Assembly: GCA_003223255.1 (NCBI GenBank)
Contig: QHYJ01000165.1
Location: 23,926 to 87,925, forward strand
DNA length: 64,000 nt
Source of the DNA: Acidobacteriota bacterium
Lineage (GTDB): Bacteria; Acidobacteriota; Terriglobia; Acidiferrales; UBA7541
Reading direction: 5' to 3'
Under the pieces are notes generated by a model that made no database searches, was not told the origin of the DNA, and saw nothing but the letters and a program-made list of their open reading frames with translations. Of this stretch, positions 55,382 to 64,000 are shown piece by piece. Numbering within the stretch: the stretch's first letter is position 1; each line of letters begins with the position of its first letter. The position numbers and the translations under genes are program-made.

Positions 55382-56536
55382 ATGACTGGAGTCCTCATCG
55401 GCGTAGCGATCATGGTGGCCCTGGCAGTCCTCTGGTTGGCTTTGCAGAGTCTGCAAAGCCGCCAAAAAAACGAAGCTCTCGAATCCCAGATGAACGAATT
55501 GCGGCGCGACCTGCAGACCATGGCCACGGCCCAAGCCAAGAGCACCGGCCAGCTGGAAGCCATCGCCAAAGGCGTTGCCCAACGGCTCGACAGCTTTACC
55601 CCGGCCCTGCAGGAAGCCGTCAAGAACTCCGCCCAGATTACCGGCCAACTGGCCACGGACGCGCAAGCCCGCATGACCGAGGAACTCAAGAACGCGCGCG
55701 ATCAAATCAGCCAAATCCAGCGGCAGCTCGGCGAAGTGCACCAGGCCGGCGTGCAATGGTCGCAGGCCGCCCAGACCATCGAAGGCATCCTGGGTGGAGC
55801 GAAGTCGCGCGGCTCGCTCGGCGAAATCACTCTCGAGCGTCTTCTTGAAGATTCTTTGCCTTCCGGCCTCTACGCCACGCAGTACCGCTTCTCCAGCGGC
55901 GAAGCTGCCGACGCGGTCATTTTTCTCCGCGACAAAAAACTGATGGCCATCGATTCCAAATTTCCGCTCGACGCCTACCGCCGCATCGCCACGGAAGGCG
56001 ACGAAGCACGGCGCGCCTTGGCCACGGCGGTGAAAGGCCATGCCGACGCCATCGCCAAAAAATACATCGTTCCCGAGGAAGGCACGCTCGATCTCGCGCT
56101 CATGTTTGTCCCCTCCGAAAGCGTTTACTACGAACTTCTCATGACCGCCGACGCCAAAGGCCAGCCCTTGGACGCCTACTGCCGCGAAAAGCAGGTCATC
56201 GCCGTTTCTCCCAATACGCTCTACGCCCATCTTTGCGTGATTGCCATGGGGCTGCGCGGAATGCAAACCGAGGAAAATGTCGGGCGTCTGCTGGGAAGCC
56301 TTTCCGGCCTCGAAAAGCAGGTCGACAAATTCACCGAGAAATTCGGAATTCTAGGCACGCATTTGAAAAACGCCGCCCAGAGCTACGGCGAATCCGACAA
56401 GCTGCTGGAAAAAACGCACGATGCGCTGCAAGGCATGCTCGCGCCCGCGGCCGCTGAGCCTGCGCTCGAAAACGGCCAGAGCCAACTCGGCTTCACCGCC
56501 AAAGCTACCGCCGCCACCGCCAAAAAATCCGCCTAG
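55382..56536 (+). CDS. rmuC: DNA recombination protein RmuC
   Basis: The 384-residue protein begins with one membrane segment (VLIGVAIMVALAVLWLALQSL), then a coiled coil (to about residue 130). The RmuC domain follows: SRGSLGEITLERLLEDS, VIFLRDKKLMAIDSKFPLDAYRR, DLALMFVPSESVYYELL, QVIAVSPNTLYAHLCVIAMGLRGM and EKFGILGTHLKNAAQSYGES. RmuC limits recombination at inverted repeats in bacteria; the domain is related to restriction-type nucleases. The upstream spacer is CT-rich. It is probably monocistronic. Confidence 0.92.
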   Translation: MTGVLIGVAIMVALAVLWLALQSLQSRQKNEALESQMNELRRDLQTMATAQAKSTGQLEAIAKGVAQRLDSFTPALQEAVKNSAQITGQLATDAQARMTEELKNARDQISQIQRQLGEVHQAGVQWSQAAQTIEGILGGAKSRGSLGEITLERLLEDSLPSGLYATQYRFSSGEAADAVIFLRDKKLMAIDSKFPLDAYRRIATEGDEARRALATAVKGHADAIAKKYIVPEEGTLDLALMFVPSESVYYELLMTADAKGQPLDAYCREKQVIAVSPNTLYAHLCVIAMGLRGMQTEENVGRLLGSLSGLEKQVDKFTEKFGILGTHLKNAAQSYGESDKLLEKTHDALQGMLAPAAAEPALENGQSQLGFTAKATAATAKKSA

Positions 56537-56673
56537 CCCTCAGGAGTTCCGACGTTTCGAACAAACGTGAGAAATCGCTCTTCGCTCCTTTTCGGCAGGC
56601 TGGGCCCGCGCAGGCAAACTAGCTTTATCCTGTCCTAGCGCGTTTGGCTGACGGACCACTCGCGAGCAGACGG

Positions 56674-59139
56674 TTATTCGTATCGAAGGGCGATCAGCGG
56701 ATCGATGCGCATGGCACGCTGCGCCGGAATCCAGCACGCCGCCATGGCTACAAAAACGAGCAGCGTCGCGGTAGCCAGGAAGCTCGGCGCGTCGAACGAG
56801 CCGATGCCGAAAAGCAAGCTGTTCATCGCCCGAGCGAGCAAGGTCGAAAATCCCAGCCCGGCCGCGACGCCGGTCGACACCATGGCCAAACCGCTCGCGA
56901 GGATCAACTGGCGAACGTCACGCGCCTGCGCGCCAAGCGACAGGCGGATGCCGATTTCCTGCGTGCGCTGGGTGACCGAATACGACATCACGCCATACGT
57001 TCCGATAGCGGCAAGAATCAACGCGAGCAGGCCGAACGTGCCGAGCAGTTCGGCGCCGATGCGCGGGGCGGTCAGCGACTGCACCATCGTCTGTTCCACG
57101 GTCTGCACGTTGGTCAGCGGAACCGTTGGAACCATTGATTGCACCGTGCTACGGATGCTGGCCAGCGCTTTCTCCGGATCGTCCTTGGTGCGCACATACA
57201 CGGTCACGGCCGGCGCGTAGTGTTGTTTCAGCGGCACATAAACGAGTGCTTGCGGAGGTTCGCCCAGTGTCAGGTACTTGACGGTGTTCACTTCACCGAC
57301 GACAGCGATGTCCCAGCTCTCGCCGAGAAAATGAATGTGCTTGCCGATGGGGTCTTGGCCGGGCCAGAAATTCTCCGCCATGGCCTTGTTGACGACTGCG
57401 ACCATCGCGCCGTTTTCGTTGTCCTGGTCGGTGAACGCACGGCCGCTGAGCAACGAGATGCCTGCGGTGCGGAAGAATCCAGGAGTGATCGCGATCAGAG
57501 GTGTCAGCTTGCCGTTGCGCGGATCGGTAATGTCCACGCCGTCGGTGAATGTAGTTCGTTGCAGGCCTCCGGTGAAGGGCGCGGAATCGGCGATGCTCGC
57601 GCCGGCGACTACGGGTAACGTCTGCAGGCGTTCGACGACGTCGCGATGAAAAGCTTCCCCCTGGGCTTGCGGATATTGTGCGGCGCCAAGGTTCACGAAC
57701 ATGATGAGTTCGTGCTTTACCTCAAAGCCCGGATCGATTTGCTGCGCGTTGCGCAAACTGTGGATGAATAGTCCGGCGCCCGCGAGCGCCACCAGCGAAA
57801 GCGCCACCTGCACCATGACCAGGACGCCGCGAAGGCCGTACCAGCGCGCGCTGCCTCCCGGCGCGTTGGTGCGATCCTTCAGCGCGGCCATGCGATCCAT
57901 GCGCGAGGCCTGCAGCGCCGGGACCAGGCCGAAAAGAATCGTGGCGACCAGAGCCAGACCGAGCGTGTAAATGAGCACGCGGCCATCCAAGCTGAGATTC
58001 AAGTTGCGTGCGAGGCCCGGCGGCAGAAGCGAAGCGAGCACGCTTTTGCCCCAGAAGCCGAGCAGAATTCCAAACGCGCCTCCGAGGAGCGCCAGCATCA
58101 GGCTCTCGGTGAGCAACTGGAGGATCAAACGCATGCGTCCCGCGCCCATGGCCAAGCGCACGGCGATTTCGCGCTGCCGTTGCGTGGCGCGCGCCAGCAG
58201 CAAATTCGCGACGTTGGCGCAGGCGATGAGCAGCACCAGACTGACAATCAACATCATCAAAGCGCCGGCCTTCGCAAACACACTGTGCAATTGCGGCGGA
58301 ATCGTAGTTTCGTTGATGGGCACCAGCATTTCGCTGCGGCCACCATTTTGCTTCGGATACTCTTTCTCGAGCTCATCGGCCAGCGCGCGCACGGCGATTT
58401 GTGCTTGTTTGACGTTCACTCCCGGCTTGAGCCGCGCCACCATCGCGGCCATCCGGAATCCGCGGTCATAGAGCCACTGCTTTTGCACGCCGTCGAGCAT
58501 CTGATCGCGCATGGAGACGGAAATCCACAGGTCGGGGTTGCCCAGGTTACCGACGTTGTGCAATTCGCGAGGCGCTACGCCAATTACGGTAAAGTCCAAC
58601 TGATTCAGTTGGATCGTTCGGCCGAGAATACCCGGGTCAGCGCCAAATTGCGTGTTCCACAAAGCGTAGCTCACCACTGCCACTGGACTCGGCGAGGCGT
58701 CCTCCGCTTGCGAAAATCCACGGCCAAGAAACGGCTGCACGCCGAGTACGTCAAAGAAATTTCCATTCACCAACTCGGCGAAGAGCTGCTGCGTTTTCTT
58801 GCCAGAAATTACAAATTTGACGCCTGTGAAAATGGCGATGGAGGATCCCGCAAACACGTTCGTCTTTTCGCGGTAGTCCACGGCGTTGAGGTAGGGCGTC
58901 GGGAGGTATTCCTGCGGCGGGCCCTTGCGGCTCTGCGCGTTCGAATAAAGACTGACGACGCGCGCCGGATCCTTTACAGGTACGGATTCCAGAAAAAACG
59001 CCTTGGCCAGCGTGAAAATCGTCGTGTTCGCGCCGATGCCCAGCGTCAGCGAGAGCACGGCCACGGCCGTAAACGCCGGCGCCTTACCTAGCAGCCGGGC
59101 CGCGTATTTCAGGTCTTGGAGAAGCAGTCCCATCTGCAT
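56674..59139 (-). CDS. Orphan MacB/FtsX-type ABC permease (acidobacterial duplicated permease)
   Basis: From the ATG at 59139 (AGGAGG upstream) the 821-residue protein has an N-terminal membrane helix, a MacB-like periplasmic domain (NTTIFTLAKAFFLES, YLPTPYLNAVDYRE, FFDVLGVQPFLGRGF), an FtsX block of three membrane helices (LMMLIVSLVLLIACANVANLLLARATQRQREIAVRLAMGAGR), then a second periplasmic domain and FtsX block (GLLALILAAIGTYGVMSYSV, QEIGIRLSLGAQ). The duplicated layout without an ATPase gene is the ADOP pattern common in Acidobacteria. Its cargo is unknown. A PadR-type regulator occurs 33 kb away but is not adjacent. Confidence 0.9.
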   Translation of the reverse strand: MQMGLLLQDLKYAARLLGKAPAFTAVAVLSLTLGIGANTTIFTLAKAFFLESVPVKDPARVVSLYSNAQSRKGPPQEYLPTPYLNAVDYREKTNVFAGSSIAIFTGVKFVISGKKTQQLFAELVNGNFFDVLGVQPFLGRGFSQAEDASPSPVAVVSYALWNTQFGADPGILGRTIQLNQLDFTVIGVAPRELHNVGNLGNPDLWISVSMRDQMLDGVQKQWLYDRGFRMAAMVARLKPGVNVKQAQIAVRALADELEKEYPKQNGGRSEMLVPINETTIPPQLHSVFAKAGALMMLIVSLVLLIACANVANLLLARATQRQREIAVRLAMGAGRMRLILQLLTESLMLALLGGAFGILLGFWGKSVLASLLPPGLARNLNLSLDGRVLIYTLGLALVATILFGLVPALQASRMDRMAALKDRTNAPGGSARWYGLRGVLVMVQVALSLVALAGAGLFIHSLRNAQQIDPGFEVKHELIMFVNLGAAQYPQAQGEAFHRDVVERLQTLPVVAGASIADSAPFTGGLQRTTFTDGVDITDPRNGKLTPLIAITPGFFRTAGISLLSGRAFTDQDNENGAMVAVVNKAMAENFWPGQDPIGKHIHFLGESWDIAVVGEVNTVKYLTLGEPPQALVYVPLKQHYAPAVTVYVRTKDDPEKALASIRSTVQSMVPTVPLTNVQTVEQTMVQSLTAPRIGAELLGTFGLLALILAAIGTYGVMSYSVTQRTQEIGIRLSLGAQARDVRQLILASGLAMVSTGVAAGLGFSTLLARAMNSLLFGIGSFDAPSFLATATLLVFVAMAACWIPAQRAMRIDPLIALRYE

Positions 59140-59197
59140 AGAAGTCCTCCTGGAGAGATGGAAAAAACCAAATCCGCCCTGGACCCTTTCCGTCGAG

Positions 59198-60343
59198 TTA
59201 ATCCGGGAATGCCTTCCGGTCAATTCCCAGCACGAGTTTCAATGCGTTCTTGTAATAGATTTTTTTCAACACTTCGTCGGGCACTTGGAAACCGTAAATG
59301 CGCCAGAAGGCATGGCGCGGGCGGTAATACTCGAAATATTCGTCGCGGGTTTCGAGCGCGCGGAAATACCACTTGTATTCGTTCACGTCGTAGATGTCTT
59401 TGCCCATCAGCACGCGATCCTGATACTTTATCAGGAAATCGTGGGCGGAATAGGGCTGGCGGCCGAGTTCGGCAAGCACCGCGGCGATGTCCACGTACAT
59501 GTTCGGCAGGGAGTCGAGAGTTTTCCCGAGGCGTTCGAGATCGTTGCCGTAAAACGCCAGGTGCGCAGCGATGAAATTGGTTTTCGGATGCTTAGCGAAG
59601 AGATGGTTGCGCTCGGCAACCAGCGTTTCAAATGGCGCATATTTTTCCGGCGGCCGCGCGCGTTGCGGAAATTGCTTCAGCTCGAGCCAGCGCTCGTTGT
59701 GATAGTCCCAGGGATCGAAAAAGGGCGACGGCTCCGCGGTGTGAATGAGCACGGGAATGCCAAGCTCAGCGCACTTCTGCCAGACGGGATCAAATTCGGG
59801 ATCGTCCACGTGGACGCGCTCGCCGTTAGAGTACTTCACGTCCATGCCGAAGTTCTTGAAGATTTTCAGGCCTTGAGCGCCATTCTTGACGTCCTGCTCG
59901 AGCCTGGCTGCCGCACGCTTTCCGTAGCCAGGCGTGTTCAGGTCGTCGTAATTCAGATTGGCGAAGACCACGAAGCGGTCGGGGTAACGGCCTTTCATGG
60001 CGGCGACGGTTTGGCGCAATTGATCTCCGGTGCCACCACTGAGATTCACAATCACGCGAAGGTTGATGGTGTCCATTTCTTTCACGAGCTGATCGACGTG
60101 CTCGGGCGTGGGATTCCAGTGATGGCTGTGAATGTCAATGAACGGGAATTTCGCGCGGTCGATCTTGTGCTCTTTGGTGACCAGTGTGGATTTGGGCTGA
60201 TATTCCTCGATGGTCGGCGTTTGCGAGTACTTCTTCGAGGATTGGTTCTGTGCGGCGAGCCGTCCCAGCGTGCGCGCGAGCAACAAGGATAGTATTCCGG
60301 CAGGAAGTACAAACGCGAAGACGAGTGTACGCGTGAGTTTCAT
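59198..60343 (-). CDS. Exported TIM-barrel metal-dependent hydrolase (amidohydrolase 2 type)
   Basis: The 381-residue product has a signal peptide (to about residue 30) and an ACMSD/amidohydrolase-2-like barrel. FIDIHSHHWNP holds the first two histidines, GIPVLIHTAEPSPFFDPWDYH a third, FIAAHLAFYGNDLERL a fourth, and VLMGKDIYDVNEYKWYFR the aspartate. The family does decarboxylation or hydrolysis of small acids; the actual substrate here is unknown. It is divergent from the small membrane-protein gene and shares the strand of the permease downstream, 58 bases away, possibly as one unit. Confidence 0.85.
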   Translation of the reverse strand: MKLTRTLVFAFVLPAGILSLLLARTLGRLAAQNQSSKKYSQTPTIEEYQPKSTLVTKEHKIDRAKFPFIDIHSHHWNPTPEHVDQLVKEMDTINLRVIVNLSGGTGDQLRQTVAAMKGRYPDRFVVFANLNYDDLNTPGYGKRAAARLEQDVKNGAQGLKIFKNFGMDVKYSNGERVHVDDPEFDPVWQKCAELGIPVLIHTAEPSPFFDPWDYHNERWLELKQFPQRARPPEKYAPFETLVAERNHLFAKHPKTNFIAAHLAFYGNDLERLGKTLDSLPNMYVDIAAVLAELGRQPYSAHDFLIKYQDRVLMGKDIYDVNEYKWYFRALETRDEYFEYYRPRHAFWRIYGFQVPDEVLKKIYYKNALKLVLGIDRKAFPD

Positions 60344-60557
60344 GGGCCTCCGCAGAGCTAACTAGTGTAGGACTCATCTTCCCACAGCAGGGTTAGCAGG
60401 CGTTCAGGAATCCTTTAGGAACGGGGATGAACGGGGACGCTTCGCGCCGCCGCCTCCCTAACATTTGCAGTTTCGCGGAATTGGGGAGTTTCGCAGAGAG
60501 CAACCGGGCCCAGTTCCGTTGGTGAGAGAAAAAGGAACCACCCTAAAATGGAACGTG

Positions 60558-60848
60558 ATGCTGCAAAACCGACTCCTTCGCAACGTGCTTCTTGGAGGGC
60601 TAGGCCTGCTGGCGGGCTTTCTGGCGCTGGCCGTTGCTGTGGCCCTTGAGCCGCAAGTTCCGATGCCGCTGCTGGTGCTGCTGTCGCCAGGATTGAAAAT
60701 CGCCGAACTCATTATGCCCGACACGCACGGGTCGCTGGCGTGGACGTTTGGCTGGTTCCTGCGCATTGCCATCATAGGGAACGCAGCGTTTTACTACGGA
60801 ATCTTTGCTCTGTTCGCGCACCTTCTGCCACGGCGCCACACAGGCTAG
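60558..60848 (+). CDS. Small membrane protein, unknown function
   Basis: From the ATG at 60558 the protein has about 96 residues with a first membrane segment (VLLGGLGLLAGFLALAVAVAL) and a second one (WFLRIAIIGNAAFYYGIFALFAHLL), linked by a Pro-rich loop. No family is recognised. The track starts at 60465 with 31 additional residues that look non-coding. Confidence 0.55.
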   Translation: MLQNRLLRNVLLGGLGLLAGFLALAVAVALEPQVPMPLLVLLSPGLKIAELIMPDTHGSLAWTFGWFLRIAIIGNAAFYYGIFALFAHLLPRRHTG

Positions 60849-61154
60849 CGGGCGGCCGCGGCTCCCCCGGGGCGTGCAGCTGCCGTCCCGTCAAAGCGCA
60901 AAAAAAGAGCAGGCAATTGCTCGCGTAGCGTGAGGCTAAGGATGGGCCGAGAAATAACTCTCTCAAGAAATGGCTCCGCCTATAGACCCACGAACCCATG
61001 GGAAAGGGCCGGAGGCACGGGGTAAGAAAAGAGGCCAGTTCCTATGACTTGAGATCGACAGAATAGTGAGGCCCCGCCGGCAGATTATTTCATCCTGTTT
61101 GCGTTTCGAGTCGCATACGGGAGAAAGCCCCGCACGCTTGGCGAGTTCGTTATA
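60849..61154. other. Intergenic region between convergent genes
   Basis: About 300 bases with GC-rich hairpin-like sequence just after the small membrane-protein gene (gggcggccgcggc) and no supported gene. Confidence 0.4.
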
Positions 61155-62057
61155 TCAGCGTGAAGCCAGAAACGTGCGCGGCAATTCCTTGGACTCCACT
61201 TCGACGCGGCAAACGTGCAGCACGTCCAAAGTGTTCTGCCTGGATCTGCCTTCGTAGTCGTCCTGATCCTGCGGCAGAAGATCAATCACGTGGCCGAATT
61301 CATGCAGAAGCGCGAGTACCTGGGCGCGGAAGGAGCCGCCGGCATATGGCCCAACCTGGATCGCACGGGCACCGCTAAACTCAACTGGTCCACCGTCCAG
61401 AACGCCTCGCAGAACGGTCGCCACCGGCAGAAAAAACGCGCCGTGTGGATTGATGGTGACGGTGGAGTTAGGTCCCGCGCCTTGCAGTACGCGGGCAACG
61501 TAGGGATTGCGGATCAGTTCCACGCCACCGGACTCAGGGAATTTCCGGATATAGACTTCCCCCTCGCGGTCGAGTGCGAAAGTGAGTGTTCGAAAACTAG
61601 CAGCGGGATCGGAATCCTTGGTGCGATACCAGGCGCTGCAGGCGTTTTCGGCTTGCAAGATTTCGAGAACTTTGTCGCGCGCGCGAAGGATCGTGTGTCC
61701 TTGCTTTCCCATGGTGTTGAGGTCGTCGCGCACGGAGTCCGGCGACGCAGAGCACGGGCTGGTCGCTTGCGTTGATAGATTGCAGGGGGCTACCGGTAGG
61801 GGAGCGGAAGTTCTGGACAACGAATGATCACAAGACGAAAGTGCCGTGTCGCTGGCGAAGGCCTCTCCACGGGCCACCGCCAGGGATCGAGCTGAATTCG
61901 TCGCGCATGCAGTAGAGGGCAAGGAAGGACGGGGAAGATGGAGAGGACGCGCCTCCAGATTCAGGAACTGCGCCGATTGCGAAAATGCGAGCGGGCTGCA
62001 GAAACTTGCCGACAAGAGTAGGACGACGGTCAGAACGCTCCTGCGAGCGGTAAACAT
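61155..62057 (-). CDS. Secreted zincin-like protein with HEFGH motif
   Basis: The 300-residue product has a signal peptide (to about residue 27), a low-complexity Ser/Cys/Pro-rich region, then a compact domain. TLTFALDREGEVYIRKFPESGGVE, TVTINPHGAFFLPVA and AQVLALLHEFGHVIDLLPQDQDDYEGRSRQNTLDVLHVCRVEVE are the main blocks. H252-E253-F-G-H256 is a zinc-metalloprotease type HExxH. The third ligand may be in the downstream E/D-rich helix, but it is not certain. I recognise no family. It could be a peptidase or a zinc-binding adaptor. Confidence 0.65.
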   Translation of the reverse strand: MFTARRSVLTVVLLLSASFCSPLAFSQSAQFLNLEARPLHLPRPSLPSTACATNSARSLAVARGEAFASDTALSSCDHSLSRTSAPLPVAPCNLSTQATSPCSASPDSVRDDLNTMGKQGHTILRARDKVLEILQAENACSAWYRTKDSDPAASFRTLTFALDREGEVYIRKFPESGGVELIRNPYVARVLQGAGPNSTVTINPHGAFFLPVATVLRGVLDGGPVEFSGARAIQVGPYAGGSFRAQVLALLHEFGHVIDLLPQDQDDYEGRSRQNTLDVLHVCRVEVESKELPRTFLASR

Positions 62058-62339
62058 CTAGGTCTCCCGCCCGGACGTGTAACGCACCACAGACCGCTCG
62101 GGAGGTCCTCCTGATGGCCGTCAACCGGAGGCTGCTCAAGGAGCGGTTGAACCTCGATCCGGGACTAAAGCGAAAGACGAAGCAAGCGGGGAAGAATCAC
62201 CTCAAACTTTTCTAGAAGAATTCTCAGGAGATACTTAAGCCGTAAGCAGTCAAAATCCAACAGAAACAGGCATTTTTTCGAGGGACGGGGGAACGGTAAC
62301 TTTGTTAAATTTAGAAACCCTTTTGAGGGCGGGGACGAC

Positions 62340-62369
62340 GTACGGGTGGGCTTGTACGGGTGGGCTTGT
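62340..62369 (+). repeat. Tandem 14-bp duplication upstream of a promoter
   Basis: GTACGGGTGGGCTT occurs twice in direct tandem and ends just before a TTGACA -35 element. It may be a regulator-binding site or a replication slip. Confidence 0.55.
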
Positions 62370-62370
62370 C

Positions 62371-62399
62371 TTGACAGAGCGTGACAGACAACCTAGGCT
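62371..62399 (+). promoter_or_regulatory. Sigma-70-like promoter of the CocE gene
   Basis: TTGACA at 62371-62376 and TAGGCT at 62394-62399 are 17 bases apart, leaving a roughly 40-base untranslated leader before the ATG at 62443. The -35 is consensus; the -10 matches partly. Confidence 0.55.
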
Positions 62400-62442
62400 G
62401 CGAAACTCACGAAGAAAATGTGAGGTATGCGGGAGGGAGTTC

Positions 62443-64000
62443 ATGCGGCAAATACGAGAAAGAATCTCAAGCGTGGTCAAGAAAAGAGTTGTGGTTGCTT
62501 TCTTTTTTGCGGCTATAGCGTCGCAGCTCGCGCCAGAAAGTCAAGCGGACACGGAGAAATATGAAGTGACGGTGCAACGCAATATCCCTGCGAAGATGCG
62601 CGACGGTGTGACGCTGCGAGCCGATATTTACCGACCAAAAGCCGACGGAAAATTTCCCGTATTGCTCGTGCGCACGCCGTATGACAAGACGGGAATCCTA
62701 AACTTTGGGTTGCGAGCAGCGACCCGCGGGTACGTAGTGGTGGCGCAGGATGTGCGCGGGCGGTTCACGTCTGAAGGAGAATGGTATCCCTTCAAGAACG
62801 AATCGCTGGACGGCTACGACACGGTGGAGTGGGCGGCGGCGCTGCCGGATTCGAATGGAAAAGTCGGGATGTTTGGCGGCTCCTACGTGGGCGCGACCCA
62901 GTACCTCGCGGCGATTTCCAAACCGCCGCACCTGGCGGGGATTTGTCCCACGGTGACGGCGTCGAACTATCACGATGGGTGGACCTACCAGGGCGGCGCA
63001 TTTGAACAATGGTTCAATGAGTCGTGGTCCTCTGGACTGGCGCACGACACGATGCGGCGGCGCTCGGAGAACAATATAAAACCGCTGGAAGGCAGCAAGG
63101 TCTTGCCGCTGCTTTCCTACCCGGTGCTAGAACCGCCTTCTTCGACGGATATCGCGACGTATTTCACGGATTGGCTGGCGAATCCGAACTATGACAATTA
63201 CTGGAAACAAATTTCGATTGAAGACCACTACGCGGATATCCAGGTGCCGGTTTTTGGAATTGGCGCGTGGTATGACATTTTTCTCGGCGGAACGCTGCGG
63301 AACTACATTCGAATGAAAACGGAAGCGGGAACGGAGGCGGCGCGGCGCGGCCAAAGACTGGAGGTCACGGTCGGGGGGCACGCGGGCGGCGGGAGAAAAG
63401 TTGGCGCAGTGGACTTTGGAGAAAAACTGCAGCTGGATGACGAGGATGTGATGCTGCGTTGGTACGACTGGCTGCTAAAAGGCGAGGCCAATGGGGTCGA
63501 GAAAGAGAAGCCGGTAAGGATTTTCGTCATGGGGAAGAATGAGTGGCGCGACGAAGACGACTGGCCGCTGGCACGCGCGAAAAGCACGCGGTATTACCTG
63601 CATTCCGCGGGAGCCGCGAATGGTTTGGGCGGGAATGGTACGCTCAACACGATCGTGGCTGCGGAAGAGAAGGCCGACCAGTATATTTACGATCCAAGTG
63701 ACGCGGTGCCGACAATCGGGGGGCCTTTGTGCTGTCAGGCGCTGCCGACAGGAATCGGGCCGCAGGACCAGAGGCCGGCCGAGGAGCGCAAAGACGTTCT
63801 GGTGTACACAACGGCGGCGTTCGCGAAGGATACCGAGGTAAGCGGGCCGGTCTCGCTCGACTTATACGCGAGCAGCTCGGCGGTGGACACAGATTTTGCC
63901 GGAAAGCTTGTAGATGTTTGGCCAGACGGGTTTGCGCAGAACTTGACGGAAGGAATCCTGCGACTGCGCTACCGCAATTCGCAAGAGAAGCCGGAATTGG
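62443..64000 (+). CDS. CocE/NonD family hydrolase (X-Pro dipeptidyl-peptidase type), 3' end cut
   Basis: The frame starts at ATG 62443 with a GGGAGGGAG ribosome site and runs out of the window after about 519 codons, so the C-terminus is missing; the track does not list it. It has an export signal (VVVAFFFAAIASQLAPES) and the S15/CocE fold: MRDGVTLRADIYRPKADGKFPVLLVRTPYDK, QDVRGRFTSEGEWYPF, GMFGGSYVGATQYLAA (nucleophile Ser), VFGIGAWYDIFLGG, then the start of the jelly-roll domain (GPVSLDLYASSSAVDTDFAGKLVDV). Family members hydrolyse esters or X-Pro amides. Confidence 0.9.
   Translation, partial: MRQIRERISSVVKKRVVVAFFFAAIASQLAPESQADTEKYEVTVQRNIPAKMRDGVTLRADIYRPKADGKFPVLLVRTPYDKTGILNFGLRAATRGYVVVAQDVRGRFTSEGEWYPFKNESLDGYDTVEWAAALPDSNGKVGMFGGSYVGATQYLAAISKPPHLAGICPTVTASNYHDGWTYQGGAFEQWFNESWSSGLAHDTMRRRSENNIKPLEGSKVLPLLSYPVLEPPSSTDIATYFTDWLANPNYDNYWKQISIEDHYADIQVPVFGIGAWYDIFLGGTLRNYIRMKTEAGTEAARRGQRLEVTVGGHAGGGRKVGAVDFGEKLQLDDEDVMLRWYDWLLKGEANGVEKEKPVRIFVMGKNEWRDEDDWPLARAKSTRYYLHSAGAANGLGGNGTLNTIVAAEEKADQYIYDPSDAVPTIGGPLCCQALPTGIGPQDQRPAEERKDVLVYTTAAFAKDTEVSGPVSLDLYASSSAVDTDFAGKLVDVWPDGFAQNLTEGILRLRYRNSQEKPEL

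Overview
The window looks like a chromosomal piece of an uncultivated Acidobacteriota bacterium (Terriglobia-like), of moderately high GC. This is inferred from gene content. It has an Oar-type TonB receptor with an N-terminal carboxypeptidase-like domain, an orphan MacB/FtsX-type permease of the kind expanded in Acidobacteria, a PadR regulator paired with a small membrane protein, several secreted amidohydrolases, a Ser/Thr kinase with PEGA repeats, and many PilZ proteins. No 16S gene or species marker is present, so this remains inference.

Layout. 0-5.4 kb: a small GlsB-type membrane protein, a secreted TPR protein, a periplasmic binding-protein-like protein, a small membrane protein and a PilZ/coiled-coil protein. 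5.5-9.7 kb: a secreted amidohydrolase, an SDR oxidoreductase and a beta-propeller lipoprotein. 9.7-14.2 kb: a minus-strand group (DUF4442, SDR, DUF4136 lipoprotein, PilZ, GNAT, HD-GYP response regulator), two members of which are frameshifted. 14.6-18.9 kb: plus-strand metabolic genes (IspH, an unusual arginase-fold protein, thiolase) with a VapC remnant. 19.2-21.6 kb: a diheme cytochrome c and PQQ-dehydrogenase pair. 21.8-26.7 kb: a serine-hydrolase-like protein with degenerate catalytic motifs, the PadR unit with a palindromic operator, a VOC protein and a broken M28 peptidase. 26.9-31.8 kb: acyl-CoA dehydrogenase and a hybrid histidine kinase. 31.8-34 kb: a heavily broken LolA-like gene and a lone phage/contractile tail-tube-like gene. 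34-38.5 kb: three overlapping secreted amidohydrolase genes. 38.6-41.2 kb: AsmA-like protein, a pseudopilin and tRNA-Arg(CCT). 41.2-45.2 kb: a gene-poor, decayed segment where truncated malic enzyme and cydB meet head to head. 45.2-50.5 kb: Ser/Thr kinase-PEGA protein and a HEAT-PilZ protein. 51.1-56.5 kb: TonB receptor and RmuC. 56.7-64 kb: permease, metal-dependent hydrolase, a small membrane protein, an HEFGH zincin-like protein and a CocE/NonD hydrolase that runs off the window.

Themes. Many products are exported, suggesting scavenging of polymers and peptides. Signalling uses phosphorylation (hybrid kinase, Ser/Thr kinase) and probably c-di-GMP (three PilZ proteins and one HD-GYP protein). 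At least ten genes carry frameshifts or deletions. Several are single-base changes in short homopolymers and may be sequencing errors. Others (in-frame stops, loss of a metal-binding segment, truncated gene remnants) look like real decay.

The most interesting candidate is the amidohydrolase operon at 33,981-38,455. One of its three subunits keeps the metal-binding histidines while the two flanking paralogues have lost them, which suggests a complex of one active and two inactive chains.
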